A DNA stretch of 64,000 bases from Klebsormidium nitens (taxonomy: Eukaryota > Streptophyta > Klebsormidiophyceae > Klebsormidiales > Klebsormidiaceae): positions 1-64,000 of the forward strand of contig DF237074.1 in NCBI GenBank assembly GCA_000708835.1, written 5' to 3'. The notes below the pieces were generated by a model. That model saw only the letters and a program-made list of their open reading frames with translations. It was not told the origin of the DNA and did not search any database. The position numbers were made by a program, and so were the translations under genes. Positions 51,701 to 62,961 of the stretch are shown here, in pieces (position 1 is the first letter of the stretch; the number at the start of each line of letters is the position of its first letter).

Positions 51701-54700
51701 TCAAATGCGGATCTTGCTGTCAAGAGTGGCGGCTCTGAGTTGAAGAGCTACACATCCCAGACGATCCACTCACAAAGCTGAAGCAAGAGTCTCTGGTTGA
51801 GCAACCATAGAGGTCCAAGATTACGCCTTTTCTTCAGATTCGTGTTTGACAATACACGCCCAATTCCTACCTGGAGACTAGGAAACCGGTCCAACGAGTC
51901 GATGGAAGCCCACTCCGACAGCTGGTTGCGCCCTGCCAAGCAGTAAACGAATTCACCCAATCATTCATCAACGCTCTCGGCTTTAGCAGAGGCTCACAGC
52001 AGCGTTTCGTGATCCACGAGAGATCGTGACTTGTTCGTAAATGTTACTGGCAATCACTGCGCACCGTACAAGCACATTCACACGGGAGCGCTCCCCGAGA
52101 ACATCGCCACGTTGGGAGCATCGCACCGCCTCAAATGTGACAGAACGAACCATGGACGAATCAAGTTCTCTTTCAAAGGCGGAGGCTTTACCTAAGAGGA
52201 GGCACTGCAGGCCTTGAAACGGTAGGTTTCCGGACGGCGCCCCATGCGCCTCCGATGCTTGCAGGTACCGGACGTCCGTCAACTCGTTTCCACTCAAGAA
52301 CAGCGACGTCAAGCTGGAGAAAACGACGGCAGAGGAGAAGTTAAGGTTCCAGATATGGTGGCAATAAGTCCCATTTATTAAGAGCAAAGAGAGCTGTTGT
52401 TTGGGCCGACCCATGGCCAGAGGGCTTCTCTGGCTTCCTTGAAAAGGGACTGGCAGAAGCTTTTCAGATCGAAGAAGCTGTTTTCACTTGAACAATCCGC
52501 TCTGTATGGAGGAGTAATCAGAATCTGGCTCTCGGCCGTTCTTCTTTTTGTTGCAAATGACGTTAAGGCACGCCAATCCAGGAACTGGGTAAGACGAGTG
52601 TAGACACGCCTGGTGTTCTCTCGCAAAAAGGACTTTCCTTTTAAAAACTTCTTGAGGAAGCGACCCGGCGAAAACGACCTCACCTTCGCAGCGCCGACAG
52701 TTTGAGGACATCTTCCCACCGTCGAATCTTGTTATCTTCCAAGTCCAGTAGTTCTAAGGAAGGCAAGTTCTCGATCGGACCGGTGCCAAAGTCCTGGATC
52801 CCGTTTCCGCACAGGTGGAGCTCTCGAATGGAAGACAGGCTGGGCCCGAGTGCAGTGACCTGCACAGAGCAGACTCACGGTTTGGCTCGTTGCAGAGGGT
52901 GCCGGTTTGGGGCGTATATCCATGCAGGCACAAGACAGGAATCATGGTTGGTTGTGGATACCAGTTGCTTAGGATCGACTGGCGTCTTAGTTCACCTCGA
53001 TACGCTTGCAGCTCGACGCTCTCTTTATTGAAGCACAGAGGCTTTGACGACTCAAATCTCTCGGAATATGCCCCGAAGTTTCGTAATCAACCGAGCCTGA
53101 TCTTTACAAAGGCGTTGGAGGCTCAATTCACAAGCCCCTAGAAGAGCGGGCTTGTGGTGCCTTGAACCAAATGACTGAAGACTCAATAGCATTGGACAAA
53201 ATTCGGATCAAAGCCCAATGAAGTACAAAGGGAAAGACGAAAAGGGCATACCGAGGCCCATGTGATGCCGCTGTTGTTGAGCACGAGGGTGGTCAGCCCC
53301 GAAAAGACTGGCGCCGTGGACGATGTGGCGAGATTGTCCAACGACGCCGTCAGCCGGTTGCGACTGAGGTTCAAGACCCGAAGCTTTGGGAGCTCACTAA
53401 CAATCTGGCCAATGACCTGCGAAGAGAAAGGCGGTGCGTCCGTTGAAGAATCATGCGCCCCGTTGACATAAGGCAAAGAGCAGGTTTTGAGGTCGGTTTG
53501 GGGATACCAAAATCTGGCAAGTGCTTTGGAGAGGACTATCTTCCAAGGGGGACAACCGTTTGGAAAGGATCAAGGTACAGGACCGGCGCCCCTGCCCCAG
53601 AGAACAGGTGGCCTCCCTCGTGCTTTTGCCATTCTGTCTTGAGCAGGGACTGTCATAGCGCACACGTTCCGGTACAACCGTATGTCTGTCCGGCAAGCGT
53701 CGAACGCCATCCGTTTTTTTGAAAAACGGATATCATTTGTCAAGAAGCGTGGTCCTCACCGTCCAGCTGTGCAGGAGGTTCCCAGTCAGGTCGAGCTCCT
53801 CGATGTCTGGCAAAACAGGTTTGTCAAGGAGAAGCGAACTGCAGTTTTGTCCCTGTACTCTTCTGCATGAACCGCGCATCTATTGCCAGAGTGGTCGTTG
53901 CTTTCATCACAACCTCAGGAACCGGGCCAAACAGCTGAGCCTGAATGCTCAACTTCATCAAAGCATCAGTAACCTACACTGGTGTCAGCTGCACAGCTCT
54001 CAGTAGTGTCACACAAAGTCAACATGAGGACGCACAATCGCAGGGGGATACTTTTTGCTGTGGCGCCGATTTCCCCTGGCTGGCCTGCGGAGTCCACCCC
54101 CGCATCGATGAGCGCCGCTTGCTGCAGGCGCTCCAGGCGGCCCTGCTCCTGCTGGATCTTGTCCAGGCCGACGAGCACCACCGGCATCGGACGGTTACGG
54201 ACCGACATAATGTACATCTCCTTCGAATCTGGGGTGCAGGATAACGTACTCTAAGAGGTTTGAAGAAGGGATTTTTGGTGCTGATGATTATGATGGCACC
54301 AAAGGAATCCTGTATAATCTGCTGACATGAGGAGAAATGAGGGAGAGCAGGATGAGCAAAGTTGGCCACCGTTGCAGCAAGCTGAAAGCATCAGAAGTTG
54401 ATCAGCAGAGATTGTAGGAAGTGTTGGACGGTTGAAAGTGCAGCTATGTCCAACGAGCCTCTGACTTGGTGCCAACTGGCAATCTGGTCACTCAAAAGTC
54501 CAAGTGCCAACCACTACCAGCCTGCCACATCCAACAAAGTGTCTGCTTTCTCCACATTAGCTGACCTTCGGTGCGCTCTGCTTCCTCGGATGGTTTGTAG
54601 CGGGCCCTGAGCGCCTGAACCAGCGTTATTCCTGCTTGAATCTTGTGACTTCTCACAAGCGACCCAGCCCCGGGCTGCTCCACATGAAAGTATTTGACGC

Positions 54701-54881
54701 CCCCTGCCTCTCCGTCATGCTTCCCTCTCTCAAGGTCGTCCCACTCAATGCCAATCCATGTGCCCTGCTGTCCAGCCACAGGCCCGACGTACCGCACTGT
54801 GCCCTTGAATCCATCCGCATCGCTGCTCCGGATGCGCTGACCAACCTGAAAAGGGGACTCCAAACTTGAGGACGTCATCAT
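48745..54881 (-). CDS. TBCE: tubulin-folding cofactor E (TBCE)
   Basis: Cofactor E binds alpha-tubulin and, with cofactors C and D, assembles alpha/beta dimers in the cytosol. Thirteen exons (minus): 54881-54566, 54228-54052, 53839-53760, 53416-53252, 52859-52684, 52313-52192, 51932-51871, 51511-51404, 51117-51023, 50741-50650, 50327-50173, 49787-49698, 49032-48745; 641 aa, phases consistent. CAP-Gly domain (~12-85) with GTWIGIEWDDLERGKHDGE; leucine-rich repeats (~165-400) with LPDIEELDLTGNLL, LRVLNLSRNRL, LVLNNSGITW, IRELHLCGNGI, LELLDLEDNKI and LTSLFLSGNEL; LRR cap and ISARERRDSEVRYVRHVI; ubiquitin-like domain (~462-545) with VKKLPASTTVARLRVFCEKLF. Start chosen at the MMTSSSLESPFQVGQR methionine, since plant TBCE begins just before the CAP-Gly domain. 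The last exon adds a 95-residue tail with a coiled-coil-like start; its end is uncertain. Intron 10 looks U12-type. Confidence 0.88.
50328..50649 (-). other. probable U12-type (minor spliceosome) intron 10 of TBCE
   Basis: The donor reads GTATCCTCT, one base from the U12 consensus GTATCCTTT. Before the acceptor, CCCTTGAC matches the U12 branch consensus TCCTTRAC at 7 of 8 positions, with the branch A 16 nt from the CAG end. The junction is fixed by phase (1+2) between EXON 10 ...ADELC and the ubiquitin-like domain. Confidence 0.6.
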
Positions 54882-56455
54882 ACAGAGCTGCAATCGTGGA
54901 AACTTGCTTTGAGAGACGAGAATGCAACTACCTACAATGCGGCAGCAGTTGGCTGTGGACCGGTTTCCCTCAAAACGAACGCAGCCAGCTAGAATCCATG
55001 CAGGCCCCATGCCTTGCAAGCTGGGCCGCCGGGGCCGCCGCGTGCCCCGCGCGGCGGCCGCGGCCGGCTGCTCGCTTGCCATGTCGTGACCGCGCTGCCA
55101 GAGTCCGGCGCGACTCGATCCCGGACTCGAGGATCGCCGGAGTGAGTTCGGCCCGGAACCCGGAGCCTGATTAATGATTGGCGGCGCGCGGAATTCCAAC
55201 TTCCGAGTCCGACGGGCCCGGGCCGTGTTGTTGCAGCATTTATTGCATGCATAATGCTGGCTAGCTGGTGGTCGAAGCGGGTGCCCGGTGCATTATAGAG
55301 TTGGTTTCTTGGCGTTACAGCAGTTTCCAGATTAAGTACAAGTCGGTTAGAAAACATACATCAACATCCTGACTTGCGAAGTTTAAGGGTTACTGCAGGT
55401 TAGGTAAAACAACAGGTAACGGGCCCAACACATGACGCACCGAATGTGCACACGAGCCATCGCGTCCCATGCAGATGGTTTCACAGCTGTCAGGCCCGTT
55501 AGCGCTGTTTCATACTAGCCCAGGCCCCTGGGCTGCGAGCGGGGCACAAAACGGGGCTCCGAGCGCGGGCCCACCTCCGGGCGGCGGTTCGCGGCGCAGG
55601 CGGCAGCAGCGTGCATTGCTGCGAGCCTCAGGGGCCTTGCCGGTGCTCGGGTTTGGGCCCCGGGAGATTGGCTGCCCGGCAAAATACGCACCTCTGGAGG
55701 CTGGCGTGATGCCATCGAGCACCGTTGACGTACTGCTGTTATTACTTGGTCACAGTACCTAAAAGCATTAAAAGCGCACTAGGTGAGACATATTTCGATC
55801 AGTGTGTGTAGAATCCAGATCTCAAAATGCATCATGCACTACCGCAGCTCCGTTTGGCCGCACACATTTTAAGGACTCAAGAGTCTGATACAGCGATTCA
55901 GCTCTTCCCACCGGAATGTCTCCCGGAGTCTCCTGGAGACTCAGGTTCATGAAACGCATCATTGCAATGGGTCAGGAGCATACAGCCGCCAGCGCAAGGC
56001 AAGGCTGAGAATACTCATTGCGAGATGAGATAAGAGAGAAAGCGTGTATCTCCGCCTTGCAAAAGGGCAGGGCGGGGCCCAGCACAAAGCGACGGCGGCC
56101 ACTTTGGTCCCAAGTTTTAAAGACGCAAGCTCAAACGGGTGGCCTTTCTGTATTATGGTCGCGTAGCACACAGCCTCCTTGGAGAAGCTCCCTGAGAAAA
56201 GCGCTGGAAAGCAGGTGAATCGTTGCAGTCAGATCCGTTCCCCCAGGCTTGGATATTAATCTGGTTTTGAAGCTTTAGTCTCGCCCAACCAATACGGTTG
56301 GCTCGACCTGAGAATTTTTCGTGAAACTTCTGGCAGAATACAATAAGGGGCGGACTTTTCAATCAGCCCCCACTTGCACTAGGATTACACTTGGCTAAAA
56401 GATCAGCTGAAAAGAAGCCCACATTTGAAGCTTGACAGAGGATCTTTCAGCAAGC
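54882..56455. promoter_or_regulatory. head-to-head promoter region TBCE / 8CM-TLC gene
   Basis: About 1.6 kb between divergent start codons. A GC-rich stretch at 55020-55200 is in frame with TBCE exon 1 and could be 5' UTR or an N-terminal extension (Ala/Arg/Pro-rich, from a Met codon near 55082). A second GC-rich patch lies at 55530-55700. No conserved coding signal in either. Confidence 0.45.
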
Positions 56456-58925
56456 ATGGCCGACGTTAGCGATCAAGCACGCGGCATCTGGCTCCTTCTC
56501 CTTCTGCTAGCTCCATTCCTCACCGCTTGCTCTGCAAACCCGGGGGCCGCGCTTAGCTCTAATCCAAGCATCTCATCCAACCAATGGAATGCCAAACGGG
56601 AGATTGGCCTCGACGACCTGCCTGGTAACCCGGTGGTTGACTGCGCGGTTAGCAACTTGGTAGCCCCCATGAGCAGCTGTGTGCAGGGCGCCTCCCAGCT
56701 GTGTTGCGCGGCGATCGACGCGGCCTTTGCGCCTGGGGCTAATGCGTCTACCAGGAACTGTTTGTGCTTGCCAATGGTCGCGGCCGCGGGACAGAAGGCT
56801 GCGCTTGGGCTTGGGGTTGACTTCAACAAGGTGAGACCAGCAAGTGCTCTGAATACGTTCGAAGGTCCTACTCTCCATGGGTCCTTGGGGGAGCTGCCTG
56901 TTGCAAGGGAACCAATCTGAAATGCTCCATTCAGGTAACAAAACAATGATTGATCAGAAGCTGGGTTGCAGGCCGGTGTAGATGCAGATTCTACAAGAAG
57001 TGGGCCCCGTTCTTTTCAGAGTCAGCCTTTTGAACCGAATTACTTTTGCAGCGGCCCTCAAACACCACCCTCCACTCACATCTAACCCACTGGTGCCGCT
57101 CCTCTAGTCAGCTTGAGGAGTTTTAAACGCCCAGCTTAACCGCTTGTTAACCCGCTGTTAACCCTGCCCCAGGTTCTGTCCGACTGCTGGACGGCCTACG
57201 GACTGCAGACCAGCTGGTTTGGCGGGACCAACGGCCACTGCCCAACGCTCCCGGTGCGGTCCGACCCATACTTGTGGCGCGCACTCGCGCCCAATATGGT
57301 CGTCCTTCTCCTCACCTACTGGGCACTGTGCGGGGCCGCGGACTACGGGCTCCGCCGTTGGGTGCCGGCCTACCGCGACCTCTCGCCGCTCAAGCAGCGG
57401 AACGTCGCGACGTATCTCCTCGAGATCCTCGTGACGTCAGCGGCGCTCGTGCTGACGCTGACGTACGACGCGGACATCCTCTTCTTTGGACGTATCGGCA
57501 CCCTGGCGAACGCCACTAATGCCGGGATCGGCTTACTCCTGGTTGCGACGCTCTACGTCTTCGAGCTGATCTACCGGAACGAGACCGGATTTCCGCTCAT
57601 GCTGCACCACCTCATTACAATCGTGCTGGTCGTGCTGCTCGTCTTCTCGAACGCGGACAACGCGCCGTCCACCGAGGCGCGTATCGCTCAGCGGTTTTCG
57701 CTGCTCATATCGCTCCACGCGTCCACGGAGCAGCTCACGTTCGTGGGGCTCGCCATGTACCGGCTGGGCCACCCCTGGGCCGCGCGCGTCATGAAGGTGA
57801 GCGTGCGCGAGTGCTGATCGAGCAAGGGATCTGTGCTGCTCGGCTGATGCTCCGAGACACCATAGCATTCTGGCCCGACAGAAGCCGGTTGACTTGCAGA
57901 AGTCCTTTCACTTTCCGGCACTGTTTTCGTATAGGATTGAGTGGAATGGCCTTCAGAACGGGTCCGGTCCTGAATTTATCGCAAACGAGCTCCGGAATCG
58001 ACCCTGTCCGGAGGCTTTCAATCATGGTGTCACGAGTCAATGAAGTTGTCAGAGACGCAACCTACACATCTGCTAGCTGGTCTCTGCTTCACACCAGATC
58101 ATCACCATAAAGCTATGTCTGGATTCTCGTTTAGTGAGGGTCTGTCTAGCGGCCGTCCAGATACCAACCAATCCTAACAAGTCTCAAGAAGCATCCCTTT
58201 TAAGATTCTGGAAGAATCGAAGCTGAAAGTCGGACTTTATTGATTACTGCACGGCTCTGAGAAGAGCATGCTAATATCGGCAGCTCCTAGTTGACCGGTC
58301 ATACCGCTTCAGTGCGCAAGATCGGGGTCGCTCTTTATTTTTGCCTCCTAAAGATCCCTGATTTGCTCCGTTCAGAACTGCGAATCTATAGATGCACAAA
58401 CAACTACATGCTCAGAAAACGGTGCCCTCTCTGCAGATCTCCACGTGGCAGGTCCTCGTCGTCAAGCTCGTCATCAACCTGCTGACGTGGGCACTCCTGA
58501 TTGACTACTACGTCACTACGTACGACGAGCCGTCCGCGTCGCGCAGCGGCACCAACTGGCACGTCGTGTGGCCCATAATGCTCCCCTTCCTCAACACGGC
58601 TCTCTTCGCCTCTCAACTCTACTCCGTCTACATTATCCACATCATCGCAACGCGGCACGAGAGGCGCATCTCCGCAGATACAGGCGGTGACGTCTCCCCG
58701 TCTGGTGACGACGTCGACGAGCCCGACGTGGAGAAAGAGGTGACGTTGCGACCGGAGAGCACGCCCAAAGAGGAGAAGAGGGCACCTGCGTTTGACCGGA
58801 CCCTCAGCGCGCCGGCGGCCGTGCGGTTTGTACGGCAGGCCAGCCTGCAGCGCGCGCGCGTGTTCGCGCACCAGGCGAGCATCAGGATCCGCGAAGCGAT
58901 AGATCAGGACATGGAGATTGTGTGA
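56456..58925 (+). CDS. secreted eight-cysteine (LTP-like) module fused to a TLC-type membrane domain
   Basis: Three exons: 56456-56830, 57173-57796, 58437-58925; 495 aa, all junctions phase 0. A signal peptide (hydrophobic 11-25) leads to a spacer and an eight-cysteine motif: Cys63, 75, 83-84, 102-x-104, 130, 148, the C-C-CC-CXC-C-C order of plant lipid-transfer/2S-albumin proteins. The spacing is C-X11-C-X7-CC-X17-CXC-X25-C-X17-C. From ~167 follow five or more hydrophobic helices with loops RRWVPAYRDLSPLKQRNVATYL, FELIYRNETGFPLMLHHLIT (His270-His271) and RLGHPWAARVMK, resembling TLC (TRAM-LAG1-CLN8) proteins. The last helix is followed by a charged cytosolic tail of about 100 residues. Cys130, Cys148 and helix 1 lie in one exon, so the fusion is direct. 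Role unknown; lipid binding or sensing is inference. The TLC assignment is weaker than the 8CM assignment. Confidence 0.8.
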
Positions 58926-61029
58926 GAGCGCGCGCAGTCTTCATGCGTCTACATATCAGAGGCAACTTGCGCAGCATATATAATCATTCAACGATCAGCG
59001 TTTCCGGCCAGCAAGATCGGATGGTGTATAGCCTCGAGTAAGTAGACCCCTTTGTGGCGACGTTCAGAAGTGAACTAACGCCCGTGTCAGTCATAGAACT
59101 ATCATTGAATCCGAATTCATTTCCCGTTTGATCCCGGGACTTCCGGCCAGCGTACGTCACAACTAGAGACACGTGCACTTAGCTCGTTCACGCAGCCGCC
59201 ACCACGTATATCTGATACAGGTCAAAGCGCCGGTCACTCGTCGTATAGTTTGTATTTTTGACATTGTTTGGATGCATCTGCTAGCCTGCCATGAAGTTTG
59301 ACGAATCGATCCATATCAAAACACAGCACATACGTTACAACAGTATCATTATCGCGATCTGCACATGCCATGATGCAAAGACTACGTATCAGAGCTGCCG
59401 CCTTGCCTTGCAGCAAGTACTCATTTAAGTTGATTATCAACGGTCCTAAGTTGGGCCGGGCCGTCACTGCGTCTGCACGGGTGGCAGACGGCCGGCGCCG
59501 CCAGATTAGCAGGTTGCGCCGGGCGCCCAGCCGCCTTTAATTTGTCACCTTGCGAGGACTGAGATATAGCTACTGCTAATTAATATTGCACGAAGCTTGA
59601 GCATTAGTCAAGTGCAAATAAACCTTTTAGTCATTGCCAACCGTGACCAAATATCGTGAATGGAACTGTTACATTGTGACACTTAGTCACACCAGCCGGG
59701 CTGTGAGTATGTTTCGATCAAATTGTGGCCGTGTCTTCGAGATACGTAAACAACTCCAGAGACGCGTCTACGTCAGATGATCGTATTTCACCAAGAACGG
59801 GTCATTAAGTTCTGCCCGAGATTGTGGGTCTGAGTAAGACAGTTTTCGCGAACCCTGGATCAGCACAACGTGCTAGTCCGCGGCCGGACTCGCCGTTGCT
59901 TTAACGTTCTTGGCATGCCACCCAAATTAGCTTAGCCGGGCCCATAAACAGTTTGACATCTTTTGTGATCGAGTCAACCTAGCTGGTACGATCCCTGTAC
60001 GATCAACCGTTGAGTAATTGTAAAATTTCAGAGTGCTTAGACGTCTTCTCCATGGGACGCTACTCGTTGCAACTATTTACTCAGAGGCGCTATATATCTA
60101 CGATCTTAATATCCTAAAACTAGGGGGCCGCCTAAACATTCGACTCAAACGTTGAGTGGCTTTCGAAGGTGCGCAAGCGTTAAGGTGCCTTATAAGCTCT
60201 ATGACTGAATGATATGCCGCCTTGGGTCTTTTTTCTGACAGCTTCGAGTTTTGCCAATCAAAGTCGACTATAGAACGCACAAATCATGGTACGGCGCCCA
60301 TCGTGTGAAGGTCCAGAGCTAGCTCTTGCCCATGTTTTCCTTCAAGGAGGGCCAGAATCTACCCGCGCCTGAATGAGTGTGTCGATGCACCTGTATGAGC
60401 GAATCAGAAGGGCTGGATTGAGAATTATACCTCCCTCTCGATCCGGTTTATTGCCTAACTCAGCCAATCGCTAGTCACAACTCAAACAAACCCACCTCTT
60501 TGCAGAAAGGAAATGGACTTCCGTAACACGGTACCTAACAACAGATGTGTGTGACTTCGCCATCCAAGCAACGGCTTTCCAATCGAGGCCGTAACCGGGT
60601 GAGTTGAAAGCAGGCAGGTCCTCGAAAGCTACCAGACAATGCACCTGTTACCGTACCTGCAGAGTTGGTATATCCTATCTATTATTGTCCAACAAATATA
60701 TCTCAAACTACCTTTGATAGTTGTTGTATCCCATTCGGTATCGTCCAACAACAATTTTAAGTACCTTTGTACGCCTCGAAGAGAGGGGAGGTCGTCGAAA
60801 TGACCAAGTCGTCAAACGAGACAGATTAGAGAAAGCCTGACTTGAAGCTGATTATCTCCCCACACCTCAATCCTGATCTTCTGCTTAGCCGGCTGAAAGG
60901 GTCGCAATGAACAACTTTCTCCGGTCCGCTATCTCCTGGCCCTCACACTGATTCGTATTGGGCTTCCGAAAGTCAAGCCTGAAACACTCGAGCCCGAGTG
61001 CACCTCTCCTTGGGCGCTCGATTCGACGA
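58926..61029. other. gene-poor stretch after the 8CM-TLC gene
   Basis: About 2.1 kb of AT-richer DNA with stop codons in all frames. No conserved peptide or RNA gene recognised. It includes an imperfect 56-bp tandem repeat at 60664-60770. Confidence 0.5.
60664..60770. repeat. imperfect two-copy 56-bp tandem repeat
   Basis: Both units have GTTG.TGTATCC..., a central GTCCAACAA (60687 and 60743) and end in TACCTTTG. Each also has short TTG/CAA self-complementarity. Confidence 0.7.
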
Positions 61030-61248
61030 TCAGATGATTATTGCGGACTCAGGACAGCCCAAGCACACCATAAAGAAGAACGATATAGTCGGTGATGCTT
61101 TGGGCGAAAGGAAATATGGAACCCACTCATTCACGCCGCTGAGTAGGACAGTAAGGACCTGCAGCACGATGAAGGTGACGCCCATTGATTTGTTGGAACC
61201 GCTCCCGCCCGCCTCCCCACTGCCCCGAGCGCCGTCGCCAGGATTCCA
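61030..61248 (-). CDS. weak candidate exon with hydrophobic segment
   Basis: A minus-strand frame opens after a CAG and runs to TGA at 61030-61032. It encodes a Gly/Ser-rich stretch followed by MGVTFIVLQVLTVLLSGV, a membrane-like or GPI-signal-like segment, then a second hydrophobic patch. It could be a 3' exon of the same unit as 62456-62794, but no splicing path was established. Not recognised. Confidence 0.15.
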   Translation of the reverse strand, partial: WNPGDGARGSGEAGGSGSNKSMGVTFIVLQVLTVLLSGVNEWVPYFLSPKASPTISFFFMVCLGCPESAIII

Positions 61249-62221
61249 CTGCTGACGTCACACATGACGTTCGCCGGCTCCTCGAACCGCTTCCGCGCCA
61301 CCTTGAAGGGCTGCCAAAGCCGGTCAGAACGGAATGACGTCAGTGCGGTGCGTACGGGACAGGCCTGCTAGGCTTGCGAAGGTGTTTTTGGGCGGGGCGA
61401 GGTTTCGTAAACGGAACGATGTATCAACAGAGATAGGGCGCCCCGCTTTTGACAGTTCGGCAGGCATCTTCGGTAACGTGCAGCAAGAGTGGCGAAGCAG
61501 AAAAAGCAAGACTGTTTGCAAGTAGGTCTCAACCTTCACTCGAGAAATCTGAATAGGGTCGAGGCCAGAATCTGTGGCTAAGCGGAAGCTTGTAAATCGA
61601 AGAAAAGGCTCCTTCGAGCCACCATGATATTGACAAGCAGGGCTCAAAGTTGCCTTCGTTCAATTATTTCAAATCCTCAATTCAATGAAAACCAAGTTCC
61701 CCTCGCGTGCCATTATCTGATTTGTGCAATCTTTAGAAGAATGAGAGAAAAGTACGCAAGAGTGCCAAAACAAGTCAGGAGGGACATTCATATTTAACAA
61801 AAGAGAAATTGGAGAGAACAGCTCCACCTTAACAAGAACATGCAGGCCATAAGGATTGCTTTTCGAGGACGAGAATGAGCGCGAGCTACGCCCAGCTGTC
61901 CTCTCTGTTCGGCCACGACGCGAGCAGCACGCCAAAACAGCTGCATGCCACGTGGCCGTGTACAACACGTCAAGTAAGATGTATCGATGTATGCAACTCC
62001 AGCACGGGCTGGGCAAAGGTTGTACCGCAAAGTGCGCTAAGAGAGGGGCTGCACTGTACGTTCTGGAAAAGTCAAAGCGAGCGACTCAGAAAAGGGGCCG
62101 AGATTCATCCTTGCGCGGGCCTTGCGCACTGGTCAAGCCGGGCCGGGAACCAGCTGATCGGCAAAGCGCGGGTTTCCATAGCATATTTGACGGCAGTACC
62201 GAGTGGCTTCTACATCGTTAA

Positions 62222-62264
62222 GGGTAACAGATCAGAGACGATCCGCCAAGTTGTTCTGTTACCC
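62222..62264. repeat. 10-bp perfect hairpin
   Basis: GGGTAACAGA (62222-62231) and TCTGTTACCC (62255-62264) can form a stem with a 23-nt loop. No T-run follows and context gives no function. Confidence 0.6.
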
Positions 62265-62455
62265 GAACAGAAACGATCCACCGCAGCCGACGTCACGAAC
62301 AGGGACCGCTTCAGCATCCGGCTGACGCGGCTCGCCCCAAATTGCTCTATTTCGAATCGGACTCAGCCGCGCGTTTGCGCAACCGCTTCCCCGTCCTGCG
62401 CGCCACCTTTCGCACTGGCCGGGCTGACTTGCCCGTCCTTGTCTGTGTGTTTGTC

Positions 62456-62794
62456 TTAGACCAGGTTTCCGACCCGGGTTTTCACGTTCACCGTCAGGCT
62501 CTCGTCACCCGTCCCGTTCTGAGCAGCCTGCAGGAGCGACCGCCGCCGCCCCGAGGGGGTCTCGCCTGGGCGGACGCTGACACCCCCGGCGCGTATGAAG
62601 CTCGCCGCGCGCTCCAGGTCCGAAGGGCGCGAGTCGCACAGCCGAAAAGTGAGCGCGGTGTCGAGCCGGCTTAGGACCTCTCGCCCGGCTGCCGCCTTCG
62701 ACAAAAGTTTCGAGCCAGGGAAAAGGGCGACGAAGGTGGTACTAGAAGAGAGCCCGGTGATATTTTCCGGGGGAGGCCCTAGGGGGGGTGGCAT
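62456..62794 (-). CDS. hypothetical GC-rich minus-strand frame
   Basis: 112 codons, starting MPPPLGPPPENITGL and ending ...NVKTRVGNLV before TAG. Base composition is clearly higher in GC than the flanks and similar to real exons here. The peptide has NIT and NGT sequons and a mixed amphipathic middle (LLSKAAAGREVLSRLDTAL). The frame is open upstream to about 62860, after a possible CAG acceptor, so it may be an internal or terminal exon of a larger gene with a start near 62943. I do not recognise it. Confidence 0.3.
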   Translation of the reverse strand: MPPPLGPPPENITGLSSSTTFVALFPGSKLLSKAAAGREVLSRLDTALTFRLCDSRPSDLERAASFIRAGGVSVRPGETPSGRRRSLLQAAQNGTGDESLTVNVKTRVGNLV

Positions 62795-62961
62795 TCCGCG
62801 GAGCCGACGAAGTGGTTGTGGTCGAAGGAACAGGTCCAGCGGGAGAAAGAGAAGGAAACGGCATTTGCTGCAGTGACATAGACGGGGGGAAGCGGCGCCG
62901 CAAAGGAAGGGGAGCTTGTGAGAGATGAAGCCGCACTGGCCATGGTTTCACTTCCAAACAA

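Noticed and set aside
55469-55762. GC-rich plus-strand frame between TBCE and the 8CM-TLC gene
   Set aside because: Low-complexity composition, no homology, ends in a short hydrophobic run with no signal context.
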